Translations under genes and position numbers: made by a program
The notes under the pieces: model-generated
Database searches by the model: none
Told to the model about the DNA's origin: nothing
What the model saw: the letters and a program-made list of their open reading frames with translations, nothing else
Shown: positions 23,331 to 35,275 of the stretch, one piece after another
Layout of the letters: each line of letters opens with the position of its first letter
Position numbering within the stretch: the first letter of the stretch is position 1
Source of the DNA: Cacajao melanocephalus
Lineage: Eukaryota; Chordata; Mammalia; Primates; Pitheciidae
Length of the DNA: 64,000 nt
NCBI GenBank assembly: GCA_963573385.1
Contig: CAUYLG010009089.1
Coordinates: forward strand, 62,001-126,000
Direction: 5' to 3'

Positions 23331-24808
23331 ACACAAAAGTTACTTTCCACTATAAAGTAGCTGTCCCTTATAAAATCAAGTTAGTAATAACACAGTGCAG
23401 CCAATACCTAAATGTTTGAAATTTCACATGTGTATTCTATATGGCAGGGCCTGGGCCATGCCTCTCACCACTGTGTTTGCCATGGAGATCCAAATGGGAG
23501 CTCAATGCTGAGGAACACAAGTGGGAGAAGCCAGGAGCACTGGGGGAATTACTTTTAAACATATACTAGGAACACATTGAATTAAACACATGTTTCTGTC
23601 CCTCTACCAAGGTGATTTTTAAGTTTCCAGCACAATTCCCGGATGAATCAGACTTAGTACAATGGCAAATGAGAGATTACATGCTTTAAATAAACGTGGT
23701 CGTGCTTTCCAGGGTGCTCTGTTTGTGCGTTAGTGAGGACAGCATAGCTCATTCCCATCCTGTGTCACCTTCAAGCCCAGTGCCAAGAGAGGTGGCTGGA
23801 TCCACAGCAGATTCTCATGAGGCACAGTAATTAACTACCTGACTCAGGCTGTTTCAAAGTAGCCAACTGAAAATATTAAAATAAATACAAAGGTCTCATT
23901 TTTGTAGTTATGTGAGGATTGGCACCTGATGTCCTGGACATTTTTGTTGGAGGCTACAATATTTTGGCATAAGGAAGGTAGAATCTGAAAAACAAATTGT
24001 TATTGACTCATCTGCAGATTTTCCCTGTTTCCAGTTTTCTCTAATTTTGAAATATTTGGAAGTGCAAGTGGCCTGAGAGATCATAGCATCCACGTTTCTC
24101 TCTTCTCACTTTCAGAAAAAGAGAAAAAGAATCTCCTTTCACCATCATGACTCATTTCAATCTTATTGATAGTCTTTCTTTTAAAATTGTATTTTATTTT
24201 GCTTTTTTTTTTCTTTTTTTTTTTTTTTTGCAGATAAACCAAACCCAAGAATTTATTGCATAGGGATTTACCTTTGCTCGGGGAGAGTTTCAGTTGAAAT
24301 GAGAAAAAGCTGATTTTATGGAAAGAGATAAGCTTGATGAAGAAAGTGATAAACAGGAGGTCTGAGATTTGTTTTCAGAAACATTTTTGACTTGCTTTGT
24401 GGATTGGACAAATCCCCACTGAGTACCATAGCCTCCTTCACTTAAAAATAAGAAAACTCTCTTTTCTTTTCTCATAGCTGTCTCTAGCTGACAGCATATC
24501 AGAAAGTGCGCTTCATTTTTTTTCCCTTTATTGCTATGTTTAAAGTTCTTGAGAATGCATTGAACCAGCTGGTTTGGTACATAATTGGAACTGAGTAGTA
24601 CACAGGAAGGTTTAAAAAAAGTTATCCCCTTCCTCCAGAGGTCGTAGTCATGGAAACCTGCTAATACCTTTAAATAAAATATATCCATTCTTTCAAAGGA
24701 AAACTTGAACATCATGTATAAAGATAAATATTTTATGATATAATGCAGGGTGGCATGGAGATATTCTCCTTTGCCACAGTAATTATTTTACTTTCCCTTT
24801 TAAACTGG
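23331..24808. other. Unassigned DNA with pyrimidine-rich T tract
   Basis: About 1.5 kb. A T-rich tract at about 24,203-24,230 ends in GCAG, resembling a splice acceptor but lacking any exon evidence. The longest open frame of the window (24,290-24,715, minus, 141 codons) lies here. It has no recognisable domain and is of a length expected about once by chance in 64 kb of this composition. Confidence 0.45.
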
Positions 24809-25261
24809 ATGGATGTATTAGTCAATGTTCTACAGAGGGACAGGACTAATTGAAGATATATCCATAAACAGGGACTTTATTAAAAATTAACTCATAGGAT
24901 CATAAGGTCCCACAATAGGTCATCTGCAGGCTGAGTGCTGAGCAAGGAGAACCAGTCCAAGTCTCAATCTGAAGAAATTGGAGTCCAATGTTTGAGGGCA
25001 GGAACATCCAGCACAGGAGAAAGATGTAGGTTGGGAGGCTAGGCCAGTCTCTCTTTCCATATTTCTCTGCCTACTTATATTCTAGCCACACTGGCAGCTG
25101 ATTAGATGGTGTCCATACATTAAGGATGGGTCTGCCTTTCCCAGCCCACTGACTCAAATATTAATCTCCTTTGGCAACACCCTCACAGGCACACCCAGGA
25201 TTAATACTTTGTATCTTTCAATCCAAACAAGTTGACACTCAGTATTAACCATCACAATGAA
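24809..25261 (+). mobile_element. MLT2A-like (HERV-L family) solo LTR
   Basis: The LTR spans 24,814-25,256 (443 bp), starting TGTATTAGTC and ending CCATCACA. Landmarks are 'ttctacagagggacaggact', 'ggtcccacaataggtcatct', 'acatccagcacaggagaaag', 'ggcagctgattagatggtgt', 'ctcctttggcaacaccctca' and 'acaagttgacactcagtatt'. Flanks ATGGA (24,809-24,813) and ATGAA (25,257-25,261) fit a 5 bp target-site duplication with one change. No gag, pol or env sequence adjoins, so this is a solo LTR. Confidence 0.9.
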
Positions 25262-25619
25262 GAAATCCCAATTTGATGGTTGCCGTTGTTCAGTTTATTT
25301 GCTAGTCATCATTATACTAACTTCCTTAGATCTTCCTTTAAAGGTCTGATGTTTATTTTACTTATTAGAATTGAAATATTTCATGCAATATAATTAATTG
25401 CAATCTTTGAGTGATGTATTACTGGCAACTCTAAAATCTAGCTAATAAATTATATGTGTCTTATTCATCCATTTTGGCTTGTGTTAGCATCTTCTACTCA
25501 ATCAAGAGAGAATAAGCCTATATCTAGAAATAGGGAATACAGAAATAAGTTAGTTCTTATAAAGTTTGAATTGTTACCAATTGAAGATCCTCTCTACAGT
25601 CATGCCCTTAGAACTCATC
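25262..25619. other. Unassigned DNA
   Basis: About 360 bp with nothing recognised. Confidence 0.4.
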
Positions 25620-25795
25620 TATGGTTGCTAATCTTTGCACAGACTCTTAGAGCTGGGTAGTGTTTTCTTCATCTTGCAGATGAGGATGCTGAGGCTCAGA
25701 GAGATTAAGTAACTTGTTCAAGGTCATACAGCTAATAAGTGGCAGACCCGGGATTCCCCAGGACCATGACTATGCAGCATGCCTCTCATATTAGA
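25620..25795 (-). mobile_element. MIR SINE, well preserved core
   Basis: Antisense MIR with a strong core: 'cagatgaggatgctgaggct', 'cagagagattaagtaacttg', 'ttcaaggtcatacagctaat', then 'aagtggcagacccgggattc'. This is one of the best-conserved MIR cores in the window. Confidence 0.9.
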
Positions 25796-26729
25796 TTGTC
25801 AACAAATGCAAAAAATATTTAAACTAGCTATCTGACTAGTTTATATCAATATAAACTACCTTAAATGACTGAAAAGTTCCTATACTCAACTGCAATGCAG
25901 CATAACAATATTTTAAATGTAATTATCCTAATACAATATATCTCTTCTGTCTGAAGCAGAACTACCACATTGCACAACTCCAGGGGCCACTGTTCCCATC
26001 ATATTCTGCAGGAATGATCCCTCTTGAAACAATGCACTCAGCTTCCAGGGCCGCTCTGACAGCCCTGGTGATACAAGGCTTTCTGATAAACCAGTTTAAA
26101 AACAATCCCATGGACAGCGGAAAAAAGAAAAAAACTGGTGAACCACAGGTAGTACAAAAAGAATATTCCTTTGGATAATTGTCAAAATCAAAGTCCCAAA
26201 TAATGTACCACACAGATATCCAAGAAATTCCTGTTGAATGAATGTGTGTCCAGGTCCAGATCAGAAATAAGAGATTTCTCACGGAGTGTGATGAGTAAAG
26301 AAGCCAAACTTCTTGAGGTAAAAGATGAGAAACAGAGAAGTGTCCAAGAAATGTGCCTAAAGATGAGGGGCTCGGAGAGGCAGGGGAGTGAGGTGGGAAG
26401 AGGAAAATAATAAGCGAAAAGGATGAGGGAAGACAAAGGGAGGCATCGATTGATGTGGCTCTGGCTTCCCGGCTGCTCTGTCTGGGTGTTCACTTTCCAT
26501 GACTACTTACACCTTCCCTGGCACTGCCCAGAACCCTCCACTACAGATGGAAGACCAAACTCTAGCCTCCTGTGCTCCAGCTGTGTTTCCAGCCTCTGCA
26601 TATGATACACTTTTCACCTGCTGCCTTGTGCTGTGAACTCCCCGGGCCTAGCTGCTTCCCCAGGGCTGCCCTCCAGCAGGAGCCAGCACTAACTCCCTCT
26701 ACCCCTCATCTGAGTACCTGCAGCCCCAC
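25796..26729. other. Unassigned DNA
   Basis: About 930 bp, GC-richer in its right half. The overlapping minus-strand frames 25,962-26,282 and 26,188-26,493 have no recognisable similarity and no splice context I can support. Confidence 0.4.
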
Positions 26730-27025
26730 CTTCACCTGGTGAAATTCGCTCATGCCTGGCCCCATCGTGGGCATCACCTTCTCCAAATCACATTCTCCAT
26801 TCTCTTCACTCAGAAGTCATTCTGTGTTCCTCCTTGTTCTCATCACTCTCAAAACCTCCACAACACCGTCCTCCACCTCCTGCCTCGTTATTTCAGGACA
26901 GTCCAACTCCCTCTGTTACGTGGTTTAACTTCTTAAACACAGGGCTGTGTCTTAATCATGGTTTTAGCCTCCATGGGATTGAGCACAGATGAGTTACATC
27001 ATAAATATTTGTACTGACAGGATTT
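26730..27025 (+). mobile_element. L2-like LINE 3' end
   Basis: A CT-rich block followed by 'cacagggctgtgtcttaatc' then 'atggttttagcctccatggg' and 'cataaatatttgtactgaca', recalling the L2 tail (agggactttgtctt... tgtatccccag ... aataaatatttgttgaatg). Diverged, and the left end is undefined. Confidence 0.5.
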
Positions 27026-27029
27026 CAAA

Positions 27030-27205
27030 TGTCTGTCATCTGCCAGGTTTCTTGCAAAGTGGTTCACACTGAAACATAGGCCTTCTTGGCCTCTCTTTAT
27101 AGTAAAGATGCTGAGATTCAGAGAGGGGACTTACTAAAATAAAAAAGCTGATGTTAAAACCAGAATTCTAGCACAGGTTTCCTAAAGCTCATGACTCTTC
27201 CATGA
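27030..27205 (-). mobile_element. MIR SINE
   Basis: Antisense MIR: 'ctgtcatctgccaggtttct', 'gtaaagatgctgagattcag' and 'agaggggacttactaaaata', then 'aaaccagaattctagcacag' on the B-box side. Confidence 0.75.
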
Positions 27206-27810
27206 CTCTATTCTGATTTTGTGACAGGAGAAAACAAAATCCACTTAGACAAAGTAGAAAACATTAGCCTGAAATATATTCATATTGATAGCCACACAAA
27301 GCCACAGGAGAGCCATACGGCCTGCCAGTCACGGCTTGGTTCTACACGAAGCATTTGGAACTTTAAGCATTTGCCTGCATTAAAGTCCAGGGTGATGACT
27401 GGTGTTCAGAACAATGAAGCTGGGTTATAATGGAAATGTTTCATTTACTATCTGTGCTCTGCTTTAGAAAGCAGAGAATTATACAATATGTCATTGATTT
27501 TTTTTAGTTCACTAATTTGACCTGATTGTTCAGTACTCAAACGGTGAAAGGTAATTGATCAGTCCCAAAATAGCATAATCCAGTGATTCCCAGAGTTTCT
27601 CAATTCATAGCACTATTAATGACACAATAGTTTCTGCTCTATATGTTATCTGCAAATAGTTATACTTATTAATAAGTTCTGTTTAAGCAACTTAATAAGC
27701 ATTGATGTTCCAGCAACTTAGTAGCCCATTGGAAAAAAAATACTATGATATTCTTATTTTATTCTTCAATAACCATAATTACAAATGGGCTGTGTGCTCC
27801 TATTGGGTGC
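27206..27810. other. Unassigned DNA
   Basis: About 600 bp with no gene or repeat recognised. Confidence 0.45.
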
Positions 27811-27995
27811 TGCACAACTTACTTTTTAAAAAAATAACTTTTATTTTAGATACAAGGGGGTGTGTGCAGGTGTGTTATATGGGTATATTGCACCCAAGTA
27901 GTAAGCCAGCACCCAATAGGTTGTTTTTCCACTCACACCTGCCTTCTTCCTTCCTTCCCCACTCTAGCAGTCTGCAGTGTCTATCTGTACAACTT
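27811..27995 (-). mobile_element. Short antisense L1 3' end with target-site duplications
   Basis: The body at about 27,824-27,985 reads as antisense L1 3' UTR of L1PB/L1MA type: 'aacttttattttagatacaa', 'gtgtgttatatgggtatatt', 'agcacccaataggttgtttt', 'gtctgcagtgtctatctgt'. TGCACAACTT (27,811-27,820) and TGTACAACTT (27,986-27,995) flank it, a 10 bp duplication with one change. Confidence 0.82.
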
Positions 27996-28361
27996 CTTAA
28001 ACCTTAGAATCAGATTGGACACTGTGACATCACCCTCATGTCCTATTCCTCACTGATTTTTCATTCAGTACTTGGTTTTTATCACAGCAATTGCCAACAA
28101 TGGCAACAACAAAAAAAATATTACTAAAGTTAGGACACCATTGAAGAAAAGACAGCATGATCTCATATAAAAGTTGTAAACTACCCCAAACTGGTATTTT
28201 ATGCAATGAACATCAGATATTGCATACTGCTGTGTTTCCTTCAAAATTCTAAACTAGCCATGGCATCATTATGAGTTTGCTGTGGTACCCTGCAGTGCCT
28301 CAGTGCATAGCTTGTGAACCTTGGGTATAATCATTACACTCCATGTAAATTATCGTACACA
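27996..28361. other. Unassigned DNA
   Basis: About 365 bp without a recognised feature. Confidence 0.4.
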
Positions 28362-28452
28362 GGCCAGGCATAGTGGTCACGCCTGTAATCCCAGCACTTT
28401 GGGAGGCCAAGGAGGGATCATAGCCATTTTTGAGTTGCAGTAAAAAAAAAAA
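28362..28452 (+). mobile_element. Alu 5' stub joined to a poly(A) tail
   Basis: The first roughly 55 bases of an Alu (28,362-28,416: 'ggccaggcatagtggtcacg', 'taatcccagcactttgggag') are followed by about 25 bases, including 'gagttgcagt' (a possible right-arm remnant), and an A run at 28,442-28,452. The middle of the element is missing, either by internal deletion or because an aberrant short RNA was inserted. Target-site duplications are not clear. Confidence 0.8.
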
Positions 28453-30190
28453 TCGTTGTTTCCTGATCACCTGTTGTACTTCTCCCCCACTGTGAAGCAG
28501 CTATGAAGACTGGCAGATTGATCTCAAATTGGTTTAAAGACTCAAGGGTGGACTATTCATCTCAACCTAAACCAGTTGCGCCACAGCACTTCCTGGCCAT
28601 GGTAGTCAAATGACCTAAGATGACCCAGACAGAGAAAGGGCCCAACATTTTCCTCCCTTCTCCTCCTCCTTCCTTCTTTGCTTTCTTTCTTTTTATATTT
28701 TTAATAGGATACTATCTCTGAGCTGGACAAGAGAGCAAATGACCCTAGGAACTTTTGGCACAATCTTGCAAATGGAAACCGAGTGATCCCTGGGATGCAG
28801 CCAACATCACAGACGGCAGATTGGCAAAAATGAAAAACAAACAAAAACAAAAAATGTTCCCTGGTATAATCTTAGAACCATGGAATCATCACTGGACTCT
28901 ACATTAATATGTGTCAATAAATTCCCATTTTATGTAAGTCCTTTGAATTTGGGTTTTAACTTACATACTTACTAAAATCATAAGATCAGCTAAATATCAG
29001 CTAACTGAAAACTTCAGTAATGTAAAACAGCCATTTCTCAATGCAAAAAAAAAAAAAAAAAGCTAGCATATAATTTTCCCAACAGGAAAGAAAATGCTAG
29101 TGAACTAAAATTTCCATTTGAGAGAAAAATCAGCCAAGCCAGCTTCTGCAATAATTGGTTCATCTTTCTAGGACTCTGTGATTAACTCCACTCATACCTC
29201 TTGCAAAACAGGGGGATTTAAACAGGTTAACAAAAATTGGGGTGCTTTTTATGGTTTTAAATTGTTCTGTTTAGTGAAAACTTCCAGATGCAGCAGACGA
29301 ATATTCTCTTTTAATAGAGTTGCATTTTCAAAGCAAAATTTCCTGGCCGTCCTTGTCTTGTTAATGAAGTTTTCTGCTTAGCTATAATATGTGCAGAATG
29401 GTGATATTTGATGTGGCATTTTCTTGACATTTCTAGCCTACTATAATCACACTCTCTAATTGTCTCTGCCTAATCTGCATAGGAGACCTGACATCTCATC
29501 CTAGTTTCTGATTTTAATCATAACTGCATAGAGCCAGAAGGGTCACTAAATAGCATCCAAAAAACACTGTTATCAAAGACATTTTTGCCAATGCCTTTAA
29601 AAAGCCAAAGCAAATGATATTTTTCTAAAAAAAATGAGGTCACTTGTGGTGAAAACAAAGAGATGTCTTTTAAATTAAATACCAAATGGGTTTTCTAAGC
29701 ATTAAAATAGGATAAGTACAAAACCAGGCTAGGGATACATCTCCAATATTACTATGCTGATAACATCACTTAAATTCATTAGGCATTTATGGAAAACAAT
29801 GATAATTCTAGTAAATGCCAGTTCTACTTTCAGAGTGTCTCTGTTGAAATGAATAAATTACCTCTTATCAGGCCACCACAGGGTACTGTGATTCCAGAAG
29901 CATGACAGTACCTCTAATGGATTAGCCCTCCCTGGAAGAGGAGAATTCATTTCTCTCAGCTCTGCAAAGGCTAGCTCTTGCTATGTATCACACACTACAC
30001 CTGCCGCAAAGTGATGGAGACTATCCTGGAGAAATGGCCAAGGTGTGATGGAATTCCAAAGCAGAGAAACAGAGGAAAGGACTAGTAGCCAAGAGAGCAG
30101 CCATGGGCGAGTCAGACAAGAAAGCTTGTCACTTTAAACCCTTTCCCTGAGCAGGGAATAAAGAGAGTACAAGTCCAGCAAGGAGAGGTT
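28453..30190. other. Unassigned DNA, about 1.7 kb
   Basis: No gene or repeat recognised. A pyrimidine-rich patch lies at about 28,650-28,695 and an A run at about 29,045-29,061. Confidence 0.45.
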
Positions 30191-30194
30191 GTGA

Positions 30195-30430
30195 TGTGGA
30201 TGGAGGCATGGGCTCCAGAGCCAGACTTCCTGGATCCAGTCCCACCTGGGCAACTGCTAGCTGCATGGCCTTCAGCAAGATGCTTCACTGTTCAGTGGTT
30301 CCATTTTCTCAAGCATAAAAATGAGGAAATGAATAGGACCTAATTCTTGGGGTAGTAGGAAAATTAAATAGGTTGATATTTGTAACGTGCTTAGAACAGT
30401 ATTTGTTAAGTATCATACATATTTGGTGAG
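30195..30430 (+). mobile_element. MIR SINE, nearly full length
   Basis: Sense MIR with the tRNA-derived head and core: 'gggctccagagccagacttc', 'ctggatccagtcccacctgg' (B-box side), 'tgctagctgcatggccttca', 'aaaaatgaggaaatgaatag', 'gtgcttagaacagtattt'. The linear order matches the family consensus. Confidence 0.85.
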
Positions 30431-30504
30431 TAAACAAATAAATGGGACTGACATTTACTATGGCTGTTTACTGACATTTGCCCTTTTCATTGTTCCCACA
30501 AAGG

Positions 30505-30650
30505 AGAACCAGATGTTTTACTTCCTTTATCTCACTGAATTTCCCTTAATAAACTTCAAAATAGGTTTTATCGTTAGCCCTATTTTACAGAAGAGAAAAC
30601 CAAGGGACAGGGAGTTTAAGTAAATTCCCCTGCTCACCATGATTTGCCTC
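30505..30650 (-). mobile_element. MIR SINE
   Basis: Antisense MIR core: 'agccctattttacagaagag', 'aaaaccaagggacagggagt' and 'ttaagtaaattcccctgctc'. Opposite in orientation to the MIR just upstream, so a separate insertion. Confidence 0.7.
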
Positions 30651-31941
30651 TCGTCCCCATCATTCTCAAATCTGATGTGTTGTTTGTTTGTTTGTTTTTT
30701 CATTGCACGACCTTATATCTAGAGCCTGGAATAAAATGGTAAAGGGCTGAAAGAAGATATTTTAAATGAATAGAAAGAAGGTATTTTAAAATGCAGCAGA
30801 TAAACACAAATACTAAATAGGTTGAATGCAAAAGGGGATGGTCTCTCTCATTTCTGTCATATAATCAAAGTTAGTACACCCCATGGAAAAACAAAAACAA
30901 AACAGTTTTACACAGAACTGATTACTGAGGAAAAGAAAATGACAAGAAAACCAGGCCCAATGTAGAAATTCACTTGAATGGTGATACAGAGCCATTTACT
31001 ACAAACAAAGGGCAAAGTAGAACCAGAAAAGGCATCAGAAATGCAAACACTAGATTCCCATCTAAATTGCCAGTCAACATTAAATTATTTGCTGCAAGGA
31101 AAACAGCTGGCCACTCTCAGTAGTGAGGCAACCAATATCATTTTTAAGCACTTTTTACTACCTAGAAGTACCAAGACTCATGCTGTTATTGCTACTATTT
31201 ATAAAGACTGAAAGGATTAATTATCTACAAGTAAGCTATCTCATTACTTCTGGCATTCTGTAGTAGATAAAATACCCTGTTATTTCATAAACAGATAAAT
31301 GTGCAATGAAGTCTAATTTAATTAAGTAAAATTGTAAAATGATGAGGTAACTTGTTCTAATAATTTAAGCTACCTAAATAAAAATTGTAGATAAAGGCTA
31401 GTCTTTTTATTTGGACTTTACATGGATTTAGTGGTTAGTTTTATAATATTATTTATTAGAAGAAAATATCAAAAAAAAAAAACCAGGGCTAGGAAGCATT
31501 CTAAGGTTTTTGATTATGAGAGTGTTTTTAAAAGTCTCTACATATTTGTAAGAGAAGTAAGGTAAAAGAAGTGTATTGTAAATGAAAAAATAATAAAATT
31601 TAAACTAGAGCATTATAATGATTTTGCTAAATTTTCTATTAGAAAGCAGTTGGCAAGGACAAAATTTCAGTATGTGGATTTATATTTGTTTAAAAATTTC
31701 AGGACCTTGTAAGAGGTGGCTGCCTCTTCAAAAACATCTCTTATGGGTTCCACAATATTCCAATACATTTGCTACAGTGGATCAAAGCATCTTCTAGAGA
31801 CAACCATCCCTCCCTTACCAAGTGTCAACAAGCCATCAGGGAGGGTTAACACATTAAAGCATAACCCCTAATGTTACATCTACATTTCACAGCACAGGAC
31901 AAAATTCAGAAGGAATAGATTTTGGAACAAGTCTATCCAGG
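30651..31941. other. Unassigned DNA
   Basis: About 1.3 kb, AT-rich. The frames 30,813-30,995 (minus) and 30,978-31,211 have no recognisable similarity. Confidence 0.45.
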
Positions 31942-32618
<677 letters not shown>

Positions 32619-35024
32619 TGGCAGAGATGGAAAAGTCAGGTGGGGTCTAAACACATGCTAGTAAAGCCAGCCAGCACTGTAAGGGCTGTAGGTTTGAGAA
32701 AGATCAGAAGATGAAACCCATACCAGAGAAAGTAGCTGTAATTAAAAACAAAACAAAACCAAAAAAATGAAAAACCTCAAAGTTATATTAGGGTGGGAAG
32801 AGGGAATATAAACCATTGATTCTCAAGCTTAGTTCAAATTGGGGTATTCAGGGGTCTGTTGAAGATTAGGAAGGCTCCATGAAAGAAAAACATACTCTTC
32901 AGACTCCTGGTGAAACAAGCTGAGAAGAGCAGAGATGAAACAAATCAGCTCCACCTTTAGCTATAGATGAACAGCAAGAGGGAAGCTAGTAGAAGATATT
33001 AGGCCAATTTAGCAAAGCCAAACTTTGAAGGAGCCCACCCTGAGTTCCATAGACTTAGCTACCACAGTCATTTATACTGCCTATGAGGTGGGTCTAAAGG
33101 GGAAAAACAAAAACAAAAATGCAGCCTAGTTAGTGTCCAGTGTAGTGACTGGGTGAAAAATGAGTGGTAACCAATGGTTTTCTCTAATTTCACCAGTTAG
33201 TAGGGTGACCCTAGAATCTGACAATTGAAGAGAACCATTTTAAGAAGTGATGCTAGTAATAATTATGGTGGAACAACTGGTATAAAAAGACTAGACTAAT
33301 TCTTCTAATTCCAATGCTTACTGGTATAAATTGCTCCACCACAGTTACAGAACATACCGAATATATATTTCTAATTAATACATAGTTTTAAATTATGCTT
33401 TTCTATTTTACACAGCAGGTTTAGATCTAAAAGTATTTGATTGTTTTCAAAAATTCTTTCTCAAAATGTTAAGGTTTGACACTATGAAAAGTCTTTAAAA
33501 TATGCTGCAGAGTCAGAATCATAAAAGAGAATTTCCAGCAAGGCTTTGAATACTTCTACACTCTGGAATAAAGGTGTGCACATTCTGCCACCCTGCAGAG
33601 TGATAAATTAAAAGGCAACATCTTTTATATGAATGTCTAACTTGTAGAATATTCTTTAGAAAATAGATCACAACAATTCATCTATTATCTAAAAGTGCAC
33701 ATTTGCATTTTAAATACTAGGTAGCTAGGCATGCTGGGGCTCAAAAAAGCTTAAGGAACTGAGTTATAAAGACAAAAAGCCCTGTCGTCATTTTGCCAGA
33801 AGTACCCTATGAAAATAGTTGACCTCTATGTCCTGGGGAAAGAAAAACCAAACAAAATAAAATCTTATTTATTGTCTGACTTAAATATTTCATCTTGCAT
33901 AAATATGAAGAAAGCTCTAAAGGCTCTGCATCATTTTATCCAAGTTAAGCTTCCATCAAACAGATGGAAAAACTGGAAAGAATGTTTTCTTATACAAACC
34001 CATATTACCTAAGAGACAAGATCAACATGAAAAGCTTGGATACATTAATGCTATATAGAAGCTCCTTTATGCATGAACTTTCTACTTAAAAGTTCTCATG
34101 GAAACGATCTACCCAGATGCCTGAACAAAAGCATTTCGGTTGATTACTGCCAGCAGTTGATATGAATGGCTGCTTGTGTATTGTCTCTTTGGAGTTATAA
34201 ATAAATGAACTGGTAAAGAAGCTTTCAGAATTAACATGTTAGGCTATAAATAAATGTTTGTGCAGCTGTGTATTACCCAGATCATTTGTACCCTTGTATC
34301 TCTCCAAATCAGCACTCAGTATTCCTGATAAAGCATTCAGGATTCCTGACAAAGGAATTAACCTATAGCACATGAGTTAATTCTATATTTTATATCAGAA
34401 TTATAAAAGGTTCCAATAAATTCTGAATTGTCTTTGTGACATATTCTATTTATTTACTATTAAAATACTTCCAACACTGTACAACTGAAATTCAAGTTGT
34501 TGGTCTGATCTCAACCATGTATCAAAGGCTCATTTTAAATATTTAAAGTAAATAAAATCCTTGTTATGAATAGGAATATAGTAAGTAGTGAATCCAAACC
34601 CAGAAAAAAGAGAAAACATTTTCATGTCTGATTATTAGCCCTGGATCCTTCCAGTAAGGTAGAAATTGAACATTTTGTGTATACAATTCACATTGTTTTC
34701 CTGGCCTTAGTTACTACCTTAGTTGGAATAGTTTATCTTTATGATATCAAGAACCTACCCTCATATTTTCCACCAGTGACCTTGAGCTAGTATTGACAGA
34801 ATAAATATTTCAAAAGACTCCAACCAGGGCCGCGCTGAGGCATTTTCTGGGCAGGTATTAACTACCTGAAAAATAAGATAAGGATTTGGGCCTGGATAAA
34901 AGTGGGTCCTGTCAATGCCCACCTGGCTCGCACCCACACAGGACTGCTTTACCAGCTGGGCTCCCCTAAGGGGAGAGCTTGGGGGCAAGCAGCTACACAG
35001 GCAACAGTGTTTCCTGATGATCTG
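32619..35024. other. Unassigned DNA, about 2.4 kb
   Basis: No gene or repeat recognised. A small imperfect snap-back pair lies at 33,266-33,276 and 33,331-33,341. Confidence 0.45.
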
Positions 35025-35027
35025 GGA

Positions 35028-35275
35028 TCACTGGTCATAGTTTTCCATCTCTACTTTGGAGTCAGATCTGAATTCAAAATTCAGGCTTTCTAACTATTAT
35101 TTCTGTAACTTGAATACATTACTTAGCTTCTTTTTTATCCTTCCCATTCATTTATTCATTTATGTAACAGAGATAATATCATCCTCCTGTTGTTAATGCC
35201 ATGGGGACTAAACAGGTGATGTAGGTAAAGTAACTGCCATGGAACATGTGCTCAAAAATGTGGCTGTCTTTTATA
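35028..35275 (+). mobile_element. MIR SINE
   Basis: Sense MIR: 'actttggagtcagatctgaa', 'ttcaaaattcaggctttcta', 'aatacattacttagcttctt', 'taacagagataatatcatcc', then 'ggaacatgtgctcaaaaatg'. The order matches the consensus, with a 'tcatttattcattta' expansion in the middle. Confidence 0.75.

Noticed and set aside
24203..24234. Strong splice-acceptor look-alike (long T tract ending in GCAG)
   Set aside because: Mononucleotide T tracts are common here. No exon, donor site or coding similarity follows.
24290..24715. Longest open frame of the window (141 codons, minus strand)
   Set aside because: With the AT-rich composition, about one frame of this length is expected by chance over six frames in 64 kb. 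The translation is Ser/Lys/Phe-rich with no recognised motif, and no splice or promoter context supports it.
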